DNA of 64,000 nt from Caballeronia grimmiae (GTDB lineage: Bacteria; Pseudomonadota; Gammaproteobacteria; Burkholderiales; Burkholderiaceae). The stretch's first letter is position 1, and every line of letters starts with the position of its first letter. The notes beneath the pieces were generated by a model. That model had not been told where the DNA came from. It did not search any database and saw only the letters and a program-made list of their open reading frames with translations. The translations under genes and the position numbers were made by a program. Where the stretch lies: contig NZ_JFHE01000008.1 of the NCBI RefSeq assembly GCF_000698555.1, positions 124,001-188,000 on the forward strand, given 5' to 3'. Below are positions 18,782 through 27,280 of this stretch, piece by piece.

Positions 18782-18791
18782 GAGACCCTTC

Positions 18792-19598
18792 ATGAAACTT
18801 ACCGCGTCACAGTTGGAAGAGTACAAGCGCGATGGGTTCGTTGTTCTGCCGGAGCTTTTCACGGAAGAAGAAGTTCGACATATGAAGAGCGAGTTGCACC
18901 GCATCCAGAAGATCGACACCGACCATCTTGTCCGTGAAAAGAACGGCGGCATCGCAAAAACGATCTACAAGGTTCACGAAACCGAGAGTCCGACGGCATC
19001 GGCGGTTTTTCACTCCGCAGTGCGCTCTCCCAGATTGCTTGAGCCGGCACAACAACTGATCGACGATACCCAGCTTTACGTCTATCACACGAAGTGCAAT
19101 TTGAAGACGGCAATCGACGGTTCTGTCTGGCAATGGCATCAGGACTTCGGCACCTGGCATATCGACGGCGTGAAAGAGCCGCAGATGACGACCGCGTTGG
19201 TCATGCTCGACGAGCCGACCGAAATGGGCGGATGTCTCTACTTCATTCCGGGAAGCCACAAACTGGGCTCGCTCGATCCGGTGTTCGATGAGGCAACCGG
19301 TTACCGCTTCTACGTGGTGCCTAAGCCGACCATGCTTGAGATTTTGTCCAGCCATCGCAAGGCCGTGCCTATCGTCGGCCGCGCGGGAACCGTTGTGTTC
19401 TTCGACGCCAACATCGTGCATTCTTCGGGTCACAACCTGTCCGGTGACGATCGGTGGCAGGTCTATGTCGTCTACAACCGGGTGAAAAACAAGCCTGAAG
19501 AAGTCGAGCAGCCGCGACCGGATTATGTGCGTTCGACAAATTTCGCTCCGCTCGAGGTCGGTTCAGACGAGATTCTCGACAGAGTTCAGGTCGGCTGA
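18792..19598 (+). CDS. Phytanoyl-CoA dioxygenase (PhyH) family oxygenase
   Basis: 268 aa Fe(II)/2-oxoglutarate-dependent oxygenase. The iron ligands are likely the His and Asp of WQWHQDFGTWH and the distal His of ANIVHSSGHN; the Arg of DDRWQVYVVYNR would bind 2-oxoglutarate. AGGAG lies 7 bases before the ATG. It is divergent from a LysR regulator. The substrate is unknown; such enzymes hydroxylate diverse small molecules. Confidence 0.87.
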   Translation: MKLTASQLEEYKRDGFVVLPELFTEEEVRHMKSELHRIQKIDTDHLVREKNGGIAKTIYKVHETESPTASAVFHSAVRSPRLLEPAQQLIDDTQLYVYHTKCNLKTAIDGSVWQWHQDFGTWHIDGVKEPQMTTALVMLDEPTEMGGCLYFIPGSHKLGSLDPVFDEATGYRFYVVPKPTMLEILSSHRKAVPIVGRAGTVVFFDANIVHSSGHNLSGDDRWQVYVVYNRVKNKPEEVEQPRPDYVRSTNFAPLEVGSDEILDRVQVG

Positions 19599-20065
19599 AC
19601 TTCGGCGCGGGCGTCGCGCGTCAGGGCGTGTACCTCGCGGTCAGCGGCGGGCGAGAACGTGATAGCCCATACGCGTGCACGTTGCGTTCGGCAGTCACGG
19701 TGACATCCATCGAGTTGGCCTTATCTGCGAGTGTATGCCCGCGATGCCGCCAGAAGGGCTTCAAGGGGCGACGGAGCAGTTGACCGAGGGCTTGCGCCAG
19801 ATGATGCCGACCGCCACCATCGAGTCGGCGATGATCCGCGTTGACCGAGACGTCGAAGTGCCGTTGACGCTTCGACAATAGGTGCCCGAATCCGCTCAAC
19901 TCATGGTCGACAATGGGTCGCGTTCGGCCGGTCGCCAGCGACAGGCAGCAAGCGGCCAAGAACGGTCAATTGCGAAAGCGTCGCAAATTTCTTTTCACAC
20001 AACTGATGATCGACCGTCCGTCTTTTAATACCGCTACCCGCAAGTCGCTGAGCTGACGGGATAGC
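19599..20065. other. Intergenic, possible decayed coding DNA
   Basis: About 470 bases with no recognised gene. A - strand frame (19621-19959) and a + strand frame (19675-19881) are open but match no family I know. The region lies next to an integrase remnant, so it may be debris of a former insertion. Confidence 0.35.
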
Positions 20066-20449
20066 TCACCAGTCTACCCGGTGCTTTTTGTCGGTCTCTT
20101 GGTGGCGTCGATCGTCATCGACGTGCAGGTAAATGCGGGTCGTGGTCAAGGAACCGTGTCCGAGGTTGTCACGGACCGTGCGCAGGTCGACCTTGCGGTC
20201 GGCCAGTTGCAAACCGGCGCTGTGCCTGAGCCAGTGCGTGGAAGCCTTCTTGAGCAAATCGGCTCGTGGGCTCTTAGCAGTGTCGTGCTCGCGAAGGCGC
20301 GCTGCGGCGCGGGCGAGCACATCCTTCACGATGGCATGGAGCGCTGCGCGGGTAAGCGGCGCGCAGTTCTCAATGCGTTCGGTCGACGCCGCGGCGCCGA
20401 TCGACAGAACGAGCGGGGTATCTTCGCTGGGTGACGGCAGCGCGCTCAA
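20066..20449 (-). pseudogene. Tyrosine recombinase/integrase, C-terminal remnant
   Basis: Codes for about 127 residues ending in the catalytic part of a tyrosine recombinase: THWLRHSAGLQLADRKV (the HxxR box) and LGHGSLTTTRIYLHVDD (His/Tyr box, Tyr nucleophile). The N-terminal core-binding domain and first Arg box are missing; upstream in the same frame a TGA occurs at about 20500. It is too short to be functional and marks a past integration. Confidence 0.75.
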
Positions 20450-20644
20450 TGCGAGGTGCTGCCGACGAAAGACCCTGGGTTGTGATCATCGACGGACAGA
20501 AGATCCTCGTAGCCTTCTGGGTGGGCTACGTTCTGTTAAACGAGATAGTTATCCTTAATGATTCGACGGTTGAGTTGACGCACCTGGGCCGACGCGCTCA
20601 CGAGAGCGTGGCGTGTGCCGTTATCGCAGGGCGCTGGTCGGGCG

Positions 20645-21217
20645 TTATGTTCCCGTCGCGTCGGCTTCGCTTTCCTCCTGTGCGAGCAACTGGCTATCGG
20701 GCAACCGGAAGGGCACGAGGTTGTCCGCGTTGTTGGCTTCCACAAGTCGGATCATCTGGAGCATGAAAACATCGCGCTCGACGGGCGACAGATGTTCGAT
20801 CGTGCGCTCGTGCGCGCGCCGAACCGCAGCCGCCATCTTCCTGACCAGGCGTTTGCCCGCCGGCGTCAGCTTGACGAGCCGAAGCCGCTTGTCATGTTCG
20901 GCCTGCGTCCGGCTTACAAGGCCGCGCGCGTTCAGTCGCGGAATGACTTCCGCGACGCTGGAACGCTCTAGTCCCACTTCGATGGCGAGCGAGTTCTGAT
21001 CCATCTCGCCAAGCGATTCGAGCGCCGTGAGCAAGCTGTATTGCACCGGCGTGATGTTGAACTCGCTCGTTTCCTGCACGAACAGGAAGGTATGGATCTG
21101 ATGCAGGCGGCGAATCAAAAATCCGGGCCGCGCAAACAGCGGCGAGCGCGCCTGCCGTTGCGCAAGCTCCGCGCGGACGCTTTCGATGTCGATGTGCTCG
21201 GTGACTGTGTTTCGCAT
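20645..21217 (-). CDS. MarR-family transcriptional regulator
   Basis: 190 aa, winged-helix repressor. Helices include FNITPVQYSLLTALESLG and NSLAIEVGLERSSVAEVIPRL, with the wing SRTQAEHDKRLRLVKLTPAG containing the family's DxRxxxxxLT motif. It is divergent from the amidohydrolase/molybdenum-hydroxylase module and probably controls it in response to a substrate. A perfect palindrome lies 8 bases upstream of the start. Confidence 0.9.
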   Translation of the reverse strand: MRNTVTEHIDIESVRAELAQRQARSPLFARPGFLIRRLHQIHTFLFVQETSEFNITPVQYSLLTALESLGEMDQNSLAIEVGLERSSVAEVIPRLNARGLVSRTQAEHDKRLRLVKLTPAGKRLVRKMAAAVRRAHERTIEHLSPVERDVFMLQMIRLVEANNADNLVPFRLPDSQLLAQEESEADATGT

Positions 21218-21225
21218 GTCAGCGA

Positions 21226-21239
21226 CTTCTCTAGAGAAG
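21226..21239. promoter_or_regulatory. Perfect 14-base palindrome, likely MarR operator
   Basis: CTTCTCTAGAGAAG, self-complementary over all 14 bases, lies 8 bases before the MarR start codon. MarR proteins bind such dyads and often repress themselves. The rest of the 330-base gap to the amidohydrolase gene at 21549 shows no other gene. Confidence 0.6.
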
Positions 21240-21548
21240 GGAATGAGCGTTGGACGCTCCGATGCCGCATTCTAGGCCGAAAACGTCGCACGCCGCAAAT
21301 GAGGGGTACACCTACTAATCACCATAACAAGGCATCGCGCATGGGCATGGTGCGCGAAGGCGCCGGTGCTATCTGAATTGGTGCGAGGCGGTTTATATGA
21401 GTCCGTGGCAGGGCACGTATCGACATCGAGATAAGCGGTTAAGTCGCTGATTCGATTAAGGAGGCGCCCTGCATAAATCGACGCTTAAAAACCGGCATAC
21501 AACTTGCGGTACACCACGCATCTTTTCACTCGGCCAAGCGCTTAGTCC

Positions 21549-22811
21549 ATGTCACAAGTTCTGCTCAAGGGAGGGCGCGTTATCGACCCGGCCCAGAAAA
21601 TCGACGCCACGCTCGACGTACTGGTGGAAGATGGCGTTATTGCGGCCATCGGCGCCGCTGCCGTGAGCCAGGCGCGGCAAGCGAAACTCATCGATTGCGG
21701 CGGCAAGCTCGTGCTGCCCGGTCTCATCGACACGCACGGCCACGTCTATCAATACGTGACGGGCCGCTTCGGCCTGAATGCGGATCAGTGCGGCGTGCAG
21801 TCGGGCGTTACGACGATCGTCGATCAGGGTGGTCCGAGCAGCATCACGATTCCGGGCTTTCGTCACTACGTAGCGGAACGTGCGGCGACGCGCGTGCTCG
21901 CGTTCATTTCTGCTTATCTCGTCGGCGGCCTCGAAGGCCACTATTATCCGGACCTGTATCGCCCCGACTGTCTGGATGCCGATGCGACCGTCAAGTCCAT
22001 CAAGGCCAATCCCGATCTGGTGAAGGGCATCAAGGCGCATGCGGAAATCGGCGGCTTCGCGCGCTGGGGCCTCGACGTGATGAAGATCGCCGCGCAGATC
22101 GGCCGTGGCGCGCAGCTGCCTCTGTACATCCACTTCGGCCAGTTGTGGCCGAAGCCACGGAGCGGCGGACTGCCGGTCCAGCCGGACTGCATCTTCAATC
22201 AGGTGGTCGAGACGCTCAAGCCCGGCGATATCCTCGCGCATCCGTTCAGCCGTCATCCGGGCGGCTTCGTCGAAGAGAACGGACAATTGCATCCGCTCGT
22301 GCATGAAGCGGTCGCACGTGGCCTCAAGATCGATGTCGGCCACGGCTCGCACTTCAGCTTCAAGACGGCGCGCGTCGTGCTCGATGCGGGTGTCGTGCCC
22401 GACACGCTAGGCGCAGACATGCACGGCTACAACACCCATGTGCCCGCGCCGGCCGGCACGCCGGACAGCCATCCCGACGAAGAGCATTCGTTCCTTGGCC
22501 GCACGCAGTTCAGCCTTGTCAGCGCGATGACCAGCATGCTCGCGCTCGGCCTGCCGCTCGATCACGTCGTCGCGATGGCGACCTGCAACGCCGCGAAGAT
22601 GGTCGGCATGGAGCAGGAGATCGGCACGCTCGAGGTGGGACGCGCCGCGGACATCAGCGTGCTCGACGACCGGCGCGGGCGCTGGGTGCTGGAGGACAAC
22701 GAAGGCACGCAGGTCATCACCGACCGCATGCTGTCGCCGCTCTTCTGCCTGCGCGACGGCGTGCGCCACGACGCCGTTTCCCCGACCCTGCCGCTCGCGC
22801 GGGCCGCCTGA
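21549..22811 (+). CDS. Amidohydrolase-superfamily cyclic amide hydrolase / deacetylase
   Basis: 420 aa metal-dependent hydrolase of the dihydroorotase/deacetylase type. Metal ligands: H63 and H65 (GLIDTHGHVYQY), a candidate bridging Lys in LVKGIKAHAE, His in LYIHFGQ, His in ILAHPFSRHPGG and Asp in LGADMHGYN. The C-terminal CNAAKMVGM...GTLEVGRAADISVLD is typical. It is the first gene of the module, followed closely by the molybdenum hydroxylase, so it probably opens or deacylates a cyclic amide before or after oxidation. Confidence 0.85.
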   Translation: MSQVLLKGGRVIDPAQKIDATLDVLVEDGVIAAIGAAAVSQARQAKLIDCGGKLVLPGLIDTHGHVYQYVTGRFGLNADQCGVQSGVTTIVDQGGPSSITIPGFRHYVAERAATRVLAFISAYLVGGLEGHYYPDLYRPDCLDADATVKSIKANPDLVKGIKAHAEIGGFARWGLDVMKIAAQIGRGAQLPLYIHFGQLWPKPRSGGLPVQPDCIFNQVVETLKPGDILAHPFSRHPGGFVEENGQLHPLVHEAVARGLKIDVGHGSHFSFKTARVVLDAGVVPDTLGADMHGYNTHVPAPAGTPDSHPDEEHSFLGRTQFSLVSAMTSMLALGLPLDHVVAMATCNAAKMVGMEQEIGTLEVGRAADISVLDDRRGRWVLEDNEGTQVITDRMLSPLFCLRDGVRHDAVSPTLPLARAA

Positions 22812-22828
22812 GGATGCGAGGCTCCACG

Positions 22829-25237
22829 ATGATCAAACGTTCGCATGGACAGGGCGGCGGCGATCGCCCGCAAGGCATCGGCGCATCGCTCACGCGCAAG
22901 GAAGACGAGCGCTTCATGCACGGGCGCGGCGAGTACGTGCCCAATATCCGCATGGTCGGCATGGTCGACGTGGCGTTCGTGCGCAGCCCGGTCGCGCATG
23001 GTCATATCGTCGGCATCGAGAAGCCGGAAGGCTTCGAACATGCGATCTATACGCTCCGCGACATGGAAGGCGTGAAGCCTATCGTCGCGAATTCGGGTTT
23101 GCCGGGCTTCAAGTCTTCCGAGCAGCCGGTGCTCGCGAGCGGCAAGGTGCGGCAAGTCGGCGAGACCATAGCCATGTGCGTCGCCGCGACGCGCGCGCAG
23201 GCCGAGGACATCGCCGCGCAGGTTTTCGTCGATTTCGAGGAGCTGCCCGCCGTCGTCGACATGCTTGACGCGCGCCGCGACGATTCCGCGCTCGTGCACG
23301 AACACTGGGGCGACAACGTCTTCCTCGAAACTTTCGTCGATGCGAACCCCGGCGTCGATCTGGACGCGATCCGCCGCGACGCGCCAATCCGCGTGCATCG
23401 CAAGCTGCGTACGGCGCGCAAGAGCATGGCGCCGATGGAAGGGCGCGGCTGCGTGGCGCACTGGGACCGGCGGCTGTCGCAACTGATCCTGCACACGTCC
23501 GCGCAGATGCCGCACATCACGCGGACGGGGCTTGCGGAATGTCTCGGCCTCGACGAAGGGCAGGTGCGCGTGATTGCGCCCGACGTGGGCGGCGGCTTCG
23601 GCTACAAAGGCATTTTGCTGCCGGAGGAAGTCTGCTGCGGCTGGCTCGCCATGCAACTGGATAAGCCGGTGCGCTGGATTGAGGATCGCCGGGAACAACT
23701 CACGGCGAATGCGAACTGCCGCGAGCACGACTACGACATTACTGCCTACGCCGATGGCGACGGCCGCCTCCTCGCGGTCGATTGCGAGGCGCATGTGGAT
23801 TCCGGCGCGTATTCGTCGTATCCGTTCTCTGCATGCCTGGAAGCGGCGCAGGTCGGCAGCATCCTGCCGGGGCCGTACAAGATGGAGCGCTTCCGGTGCC
23901 GCACGTGGTCGGTCGCGACCAACAAGCCGCCGATCCTGCCGTATCGCGGCGTCGCGCGCACGGGTGTGTGTTACGCGATCGAGACCGTCATGGATGCGAT
24001 CGCGCTCGAAGCGGGCATCGAGCCGTATGAGGTGCGTCTGCGTAATCTCGTCGAGCCGCACGAGATGCCCTACGACAACATCACGAAGAAGCACTTCGAC
24101 AGCGGCGATTATCCCGAGGCGGTGCGCCGCGCGATGGCCGCGATCGATCTGCACGCGGTTCGCGCGCGGCAGCGTCGCGGCGAGCCGGACGGCAGGTGCA
24201 TCGGCTTCGGGATGGCGGTGTTCTGCGAGCAGGGCGCACACGGCACCTCGGTGTATCACGGCTGGGGCATCCCGATGGTGCCGGGCTACGAGCCGGCGGT
24301 CATCCGCCTCACGCCCGACGGCGTGCTCGAAGTGCGCGCGGGCGTGCATTCGCACGGGCAAAGCATGGAGACGACGCTCGCGCAGATCGCGCATGAAGTG
24401 CTCGGCATCGACACGGACCGCGTGCGCATCGTGCTCGGCGACACCGGCGTCACGCCTTATTCCACCGGCACTTGGGGCTCGCGCTCGATCGTGATGGCGG
24501 GCGGCGCGGTGGGCCGCGCATCAAAGGAACTGAAGGAGCGGCTTCTGAAGATCGGCGCGCATCTGCTTGGCGAACCCTTGAGCGAGGTGCGGTGGGAGAA
24601 GGGCGCCGCGGTCGGCAGACAGGCCTCGCGCAGCCTGCGGGAGATTGCGCGGACCTGGTATCTCGCGCCGCAACTGCTACCGCCCGATGTTGATCCGCGC
24701 GGCCTCGAAGTCTCGACGTCCTATCAGGCGAAGCGCGATTCGGGCACGTTCAGCTACGCGTGTCACGCGGTGGTCGTCGCAGTCGATCCGGCGCTCGGCC
24801 AGACGGAGATCCTCGATTACGTGATCGTGGAAGATGGCGGCGTGCTCATCAATCCGATGGTCGTCGACGGACAGGTCTACGGCGGCGCGGCGCAGGGCAT
24901 CGGCACGGCGCTCTACGAGGCGATGCCATATAGCGACGAAGGCCAGCCGCTCGCCTCGACACTCGCCGACTACCTTTTGCCCGGGGCGACCGAAGTGCCC
25001 GCCATTCGCATCGAACACATGGAAACGCCCGCGCCGTACACCGAATTCGGGCAGAAGGGCATCGGCGAGAGCGGGGCGATCGGTCCGCCCGCGGCGCTAG
25101 CCAATGCCGTCAACGATGCGTTGCGCGGACTCGGCGTGCGCATCGACCAGTTGCCGATCACGCCGCGCGTCGTCGTCGAAGCGCTTGCGAAGGAGCGCGA
25201 ACGCCAGGCCCACGCGACAAAAGGAATGCCCGCATGA
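22829..25237 (+). CDS. Molybdenum hydroxylase, large (Mo-cofactor) subunit, CoxL-like
   Basis: 802 aa xanthine oxidase-family catalytic subunit that hydroxylates a carbon next to nitrogen or oxidises an aldehyde. It has cofactor-binding stretches DVGGGFGYKG and PYRGVARTG and the catalytic Glu in GQKGIGESGAIGPP. The active-site loop is of the AYRGAGR type, not AYxCSFR, so it is not a true CO dehydrogenase. The start at 22829 is chosen because GAGG lies 7 bases before it; an in-frame ATG at 22814 is alternative. It is coupled (ATGA) to the FAD subunit. Confidence 0.9.
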   Translation: MIKRSHGQGGGDRPQGIGASLTRKEDERFMHGRGEYVPNIRMVGMVDVAFVRSPVAHGHIVGIEKPEGFEHAIYTLRDMEGVKPIVANSGLPGFKSSEQPVLASGKVRQVGETIAMCVAATRAQAEDIAAQVFVDFEELPAVVDMLDARRDDSALVHEHWGDNVFLETFVDANPGVDLDAIRRDAPIRVHRKLRTARKSMAPMEGRGCVAHWDRRLSQLILHTSAQMPHITRTGLAECLGLDEGQVRVIAPDVGGGFGYKGILLPEEVCCGWLAMQLDKPVRWIEDRREQLTANANCREHDYDITAYADGDGRLLAVDCEAHVDSGAYSSYPFSACLEAAQVGSILPGPYKMERFRCRTWSVATNKPPILPYRGVARTGVCYAIETVMDAIALEAGIEPYEVRLRNLVEPHEMPYDNITKKHFDSGDYPEAVRRAMAAIDLHAVRARQRRGEPDGRCIGFGMAVFCEQGAHGTSVYHGWGIPMVPGYEPAVIRLTPDGVLEVRAGVHSHGQSMETTLAQIAHEVLGIDTDRVRIVLGDTGVTPYSTGTWGSRSIVMAGGAVGRASKELKERLLKIGAHLLGEPLSEVRWEKGAAVGRQASRSLREIARTWYLAPQLLPPDVDPRGLEVSTSYQAKRDSGTFSYACHAVVVAVDPALGQTEILDYVIVEDGGVLINPMVVDGQVYGGAAQGIGTALYEAMPYSDEGQPLASTLADYLLPGATEVPAIRIEHMETPAPYTEFGQKGIGESGAIGPPAALANAVNDALRGLGVRIDQLPITPRVVVEALAKERERQAHATKGMPA

Positions 25238-26070
25238 AAGCCGCGACCTACGATTATGCAAAGCCGCTCGCGTGCGACGAGGCGATTGCGCTCATCGGCC
25301 AGACCGAAGGCATGGGCAAGTTCGTGTCCGGCAGCCAGTCGCTCGGACCGATGATGAACCTGCGTCTCGCGCAGCCGGACATGCTGGTCGAGCTGCGCGG
25401 CATCGCGGCGCTGCGTGCATGCGGCATCGAAGGCGAGACGGTCACGCTCGGCGCATGTGTCACGCATGCGGAGATCGAGGACGGCAAAGTCGAGACGGGC
25501 ACGCGCGGGCTCATGGAATACGTGGCGCGTGGCATCGCGTATCGGGCGGTGCGCAATCGCGGCACGCTGGGCGGCAGTCTCGCCCACGCCGATCCCGCCG
25601 CGGACTGGATCAGCACGATGTGCGCGCTCGATGCGCAATTTCTCGTCGCGGGACCGCGCGGCCCGCGCGTGATCGACGGCCGCGACTGGATGGCCGGCGC
25701 ATTCACGACCGCGCTCGAAGCCGACGAGATTCTGACCGGCGTGCGCTTCGCGCGTCTTTCGCCGACGGCGCGCTGGAGCTACTACAAGTTCAACCGCAAG
25801 CCGGGCGAGTTCGCGGAAGCCATCGCGGTTTTCATCGACGATTCGGCGCGCGGCGTGTGCCGTGCGGTGATCGGCGCGATCGACGCACCGCCCTTAGCCA
25901 TTGACGATGCGCGCGATCTGCTGCGTGACGCCGATCCGCAAACCTCGTGCTTCGATGCGCACCTCGCGGCGGTGGGCATCCAAGCGGGAAGCTATGAACA
26001 TGAAGTGCATCGCGTCGCGCTCGTGCGCGCGGCGGCGGGCATTCGCAACCGGGACGGGAAAGCATCATGA
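25234..26070 (+). CDS. Molybdenum hydroxylase, FAD-binding medium subunit, CoxM-like
   Basis: 278 aa. FAD-binding blocks VSGSQSLGPMMNLRLAQP (about residues 31-48) and RNRGTLGGSLAHADPAADW (about 107-125) are present, and a CO_deh_flav_C region follows. It passes electrons from the iron-sulphur subunit to an acceptor. The stop overlaps the next start, ATGA. Confidence 0.9.
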   Translation: MKAATYDYAKPLACDEAIALIGQTEGMGKFVSGSQSLGPMMNLRLAQPDMLVELRGIAALRACGIEGETVTLGACVTHAEIEDGKVETGTRGLMEYVARGIAYRAVRNRGTLGGSLAHADPAADWISTMCALDAQFLVAGPRGPRVIDGRDWMAGAFTTALEADEILTGVRFARLSPTARWSYYKFNRKPGEFAEAIAVFIDDSARGVCRAVIGAIDAPPLAIDDARDLLRDADPQTSCFDAHLAAVGIQAGSYEHEVHRVALVRAAAGIRNRDGKAS

Positions 26071-26591
26071 GCGACGCATTCATCAAGACGATCGAACTCG
26101 TCGTCAACCATGCGCCAGTCGCGGATCGCGTCGAGCCGCGCACAAGCCTCGCGGATTTCCTGCGCGAGCAACGCATGTTGTGCGGCACCAATATCGGCTG
26201 CGAGCAGGGCGTATGCGGCGCATGCACGATCGACGTGGACGGCGTGCCGACCCGCTCGTGCATCACGTCCGCGATCAGTTGCGCGGGGAGCGCCGTGCGC
26301 ACCATCGAAGGCTTCGACAACGACGCGATCATGAACGAACTGCGCGCGGCCTTCAGCGCCGAACACGCGCTGCAATGCGGCTACTGCACGCCCGGCATGC
26401 TGATGACCGCGCGCGACATCGTCACGCGCCTGCCCGATGCCGACGACGCGCGCGTGCGCCTCGAACTTTCCGGCAATCTGTGCCGCTGCACGGGCTACGT
26501 GGGCATCGTCCGCGCAATCCGCCGCGTGCTCGATGCGCGTCGCGCCCGCGCGGCAGCCCCGCTTCCGGCCGTCGCGGCCGTGACCGCCTGA
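26067..26591 (+). CDS. Molybdenum hydroxylase, 2Fe-2S small subunit, CoxS-like
   Basis: 174 aa with both clusters: plant-type CGTNIGCEQGVCGACT plus a later Cys (TRSC), and helical-domain CGYCTPGM with CRCTGY. Carries electrons from the Mo centre to FAD. The C-terminus is an Ala/Arg-rich tail. Order large-medium-small is the cox-type order. Confidence 0.92.
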   Translation: MSDAFIKTIELVVNHAPVADRVEPRTSLADFLREQRMLCGTNIGCEQGVCGACTIDVDGVPTRSCITSAISCAGSAVRTIEGFDNDAIMNELRAAFSAEHALQCGYCTPGMLMTARDIVTRLPDADDARVRLELSGNLCRCTGYVGIVRAIRRVLDARRARAAAPLPAVAAVTA

Positions 26592-26615
26592 CACTCTTAT
26601 CGGGAATCCGCACGC

Positions 26616-27278
26616 ATGGAAATCGAACAAAGCTTCACCGTCCCTTATCCACGCGATGCCGTGTGGGCGCGCTTCCACGACACGCCCGACATCGTCGCGT
26701 GTCTGCCGGGCGCGTCGCTCGCGGCGCCGGTCGACAACGGTATGCTCAAGCTCGCGATGACCGTGAAGCTCGGGCCGATCGTCGCGTCGTTCGCGGGCGA
26801 CGGCGAGATGCAGCTCGACGATTGTCAGTATCGCGGCAGCATCGCGGGAACGGGTGTCGACCGCAAGAGTGCGTCGCGCGTGAAGGGCGTGGCGTCGTTC
26901 GCGCTGGAAGCTACGGCGGCGAGCGAAACGCGTGTCGATGTGAAGGTGGACTACACGATCGGCGGCAGTCTCGCGCAGTTCTCGCGCGGCGGAATCGTCA
27001 AGGAACTGGCGACGCGCATGACCGAAGCGTTCGCGGAGAATCTCAAGGCGAAGCTCGAAGTCGTGGGTGCCGCACCGGGCAGCGGGGGAGCGCAAGCCGC
27101 AGCGCAGCCCGTCGTGCAAGAACCCGAAACGCCCGCACCGCAGACGCGCGTGGAACCGCGTCCGGCGGTGCGAGCGGCATCGCCGGACCCGGCCAACGCG
27201 CCGCTCGATGTCGGCAATCTGTTCTGGAAGATGCTGTGGTCGCGCCTGCGCGGACTGTTCAGTTTCGCCGCGCGCTGA
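26616..27278 (+). CDS. CoxG-like SRPBCC protein
   Basis: 220 aa. The N-terminal SRPBCC domain (about 1-145) has LPGASLAAPVDNG and FAGDGEMQLDD, typical of CoxG. A Pro/Ala-rich linker follows and the protein ends in an amphipathic segment (NLFWKMLWSRLRGLF) that probably anchors it to the membrane. In CO oxidisers CoxG recruits the hydroxylase to the membrane; the same role is likely here. Confidence 0.88.
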   Translation: MEIEQSFTVPYPRDAVWARFHDTPDIVACLPGASLAAPVDNGMLKLAMTVKLGPIVASFAGDGEMQLDDCQYRGSIAGTGVDRKSASRVKGVASFALEATAASETRVDVKVDYTIGGSLAQFSRGGIVKELATRMTEAFAENLKAKLEVVGAAPGSGGAQAAAQPVVQEPETPAPQTRVEPRPAVRAASPDPANAPLDVGNLFWKMLWSRLRGLFSFAAR

Positions 27279-27280
27279 CC

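Noticed and set aside
19621..19959. Possible - strand gene of 112 codons
   Set aside because: Could not be matched to any family; adjacent to integrase debris and without a clear start.
22562..24394. Long open frame on the - strand (610 codons)
   Set aside because: Antisense of the amidohydrolase and molybdenum hydroxylase genes, which have clear motifs; this frame has none.
22829..27278. CO dehydrogenase operon
   Set aside because: Gene order and CoxG fit cox, but the active-site loop lacks the CO-dehydrogenase AYxCSFR motif.
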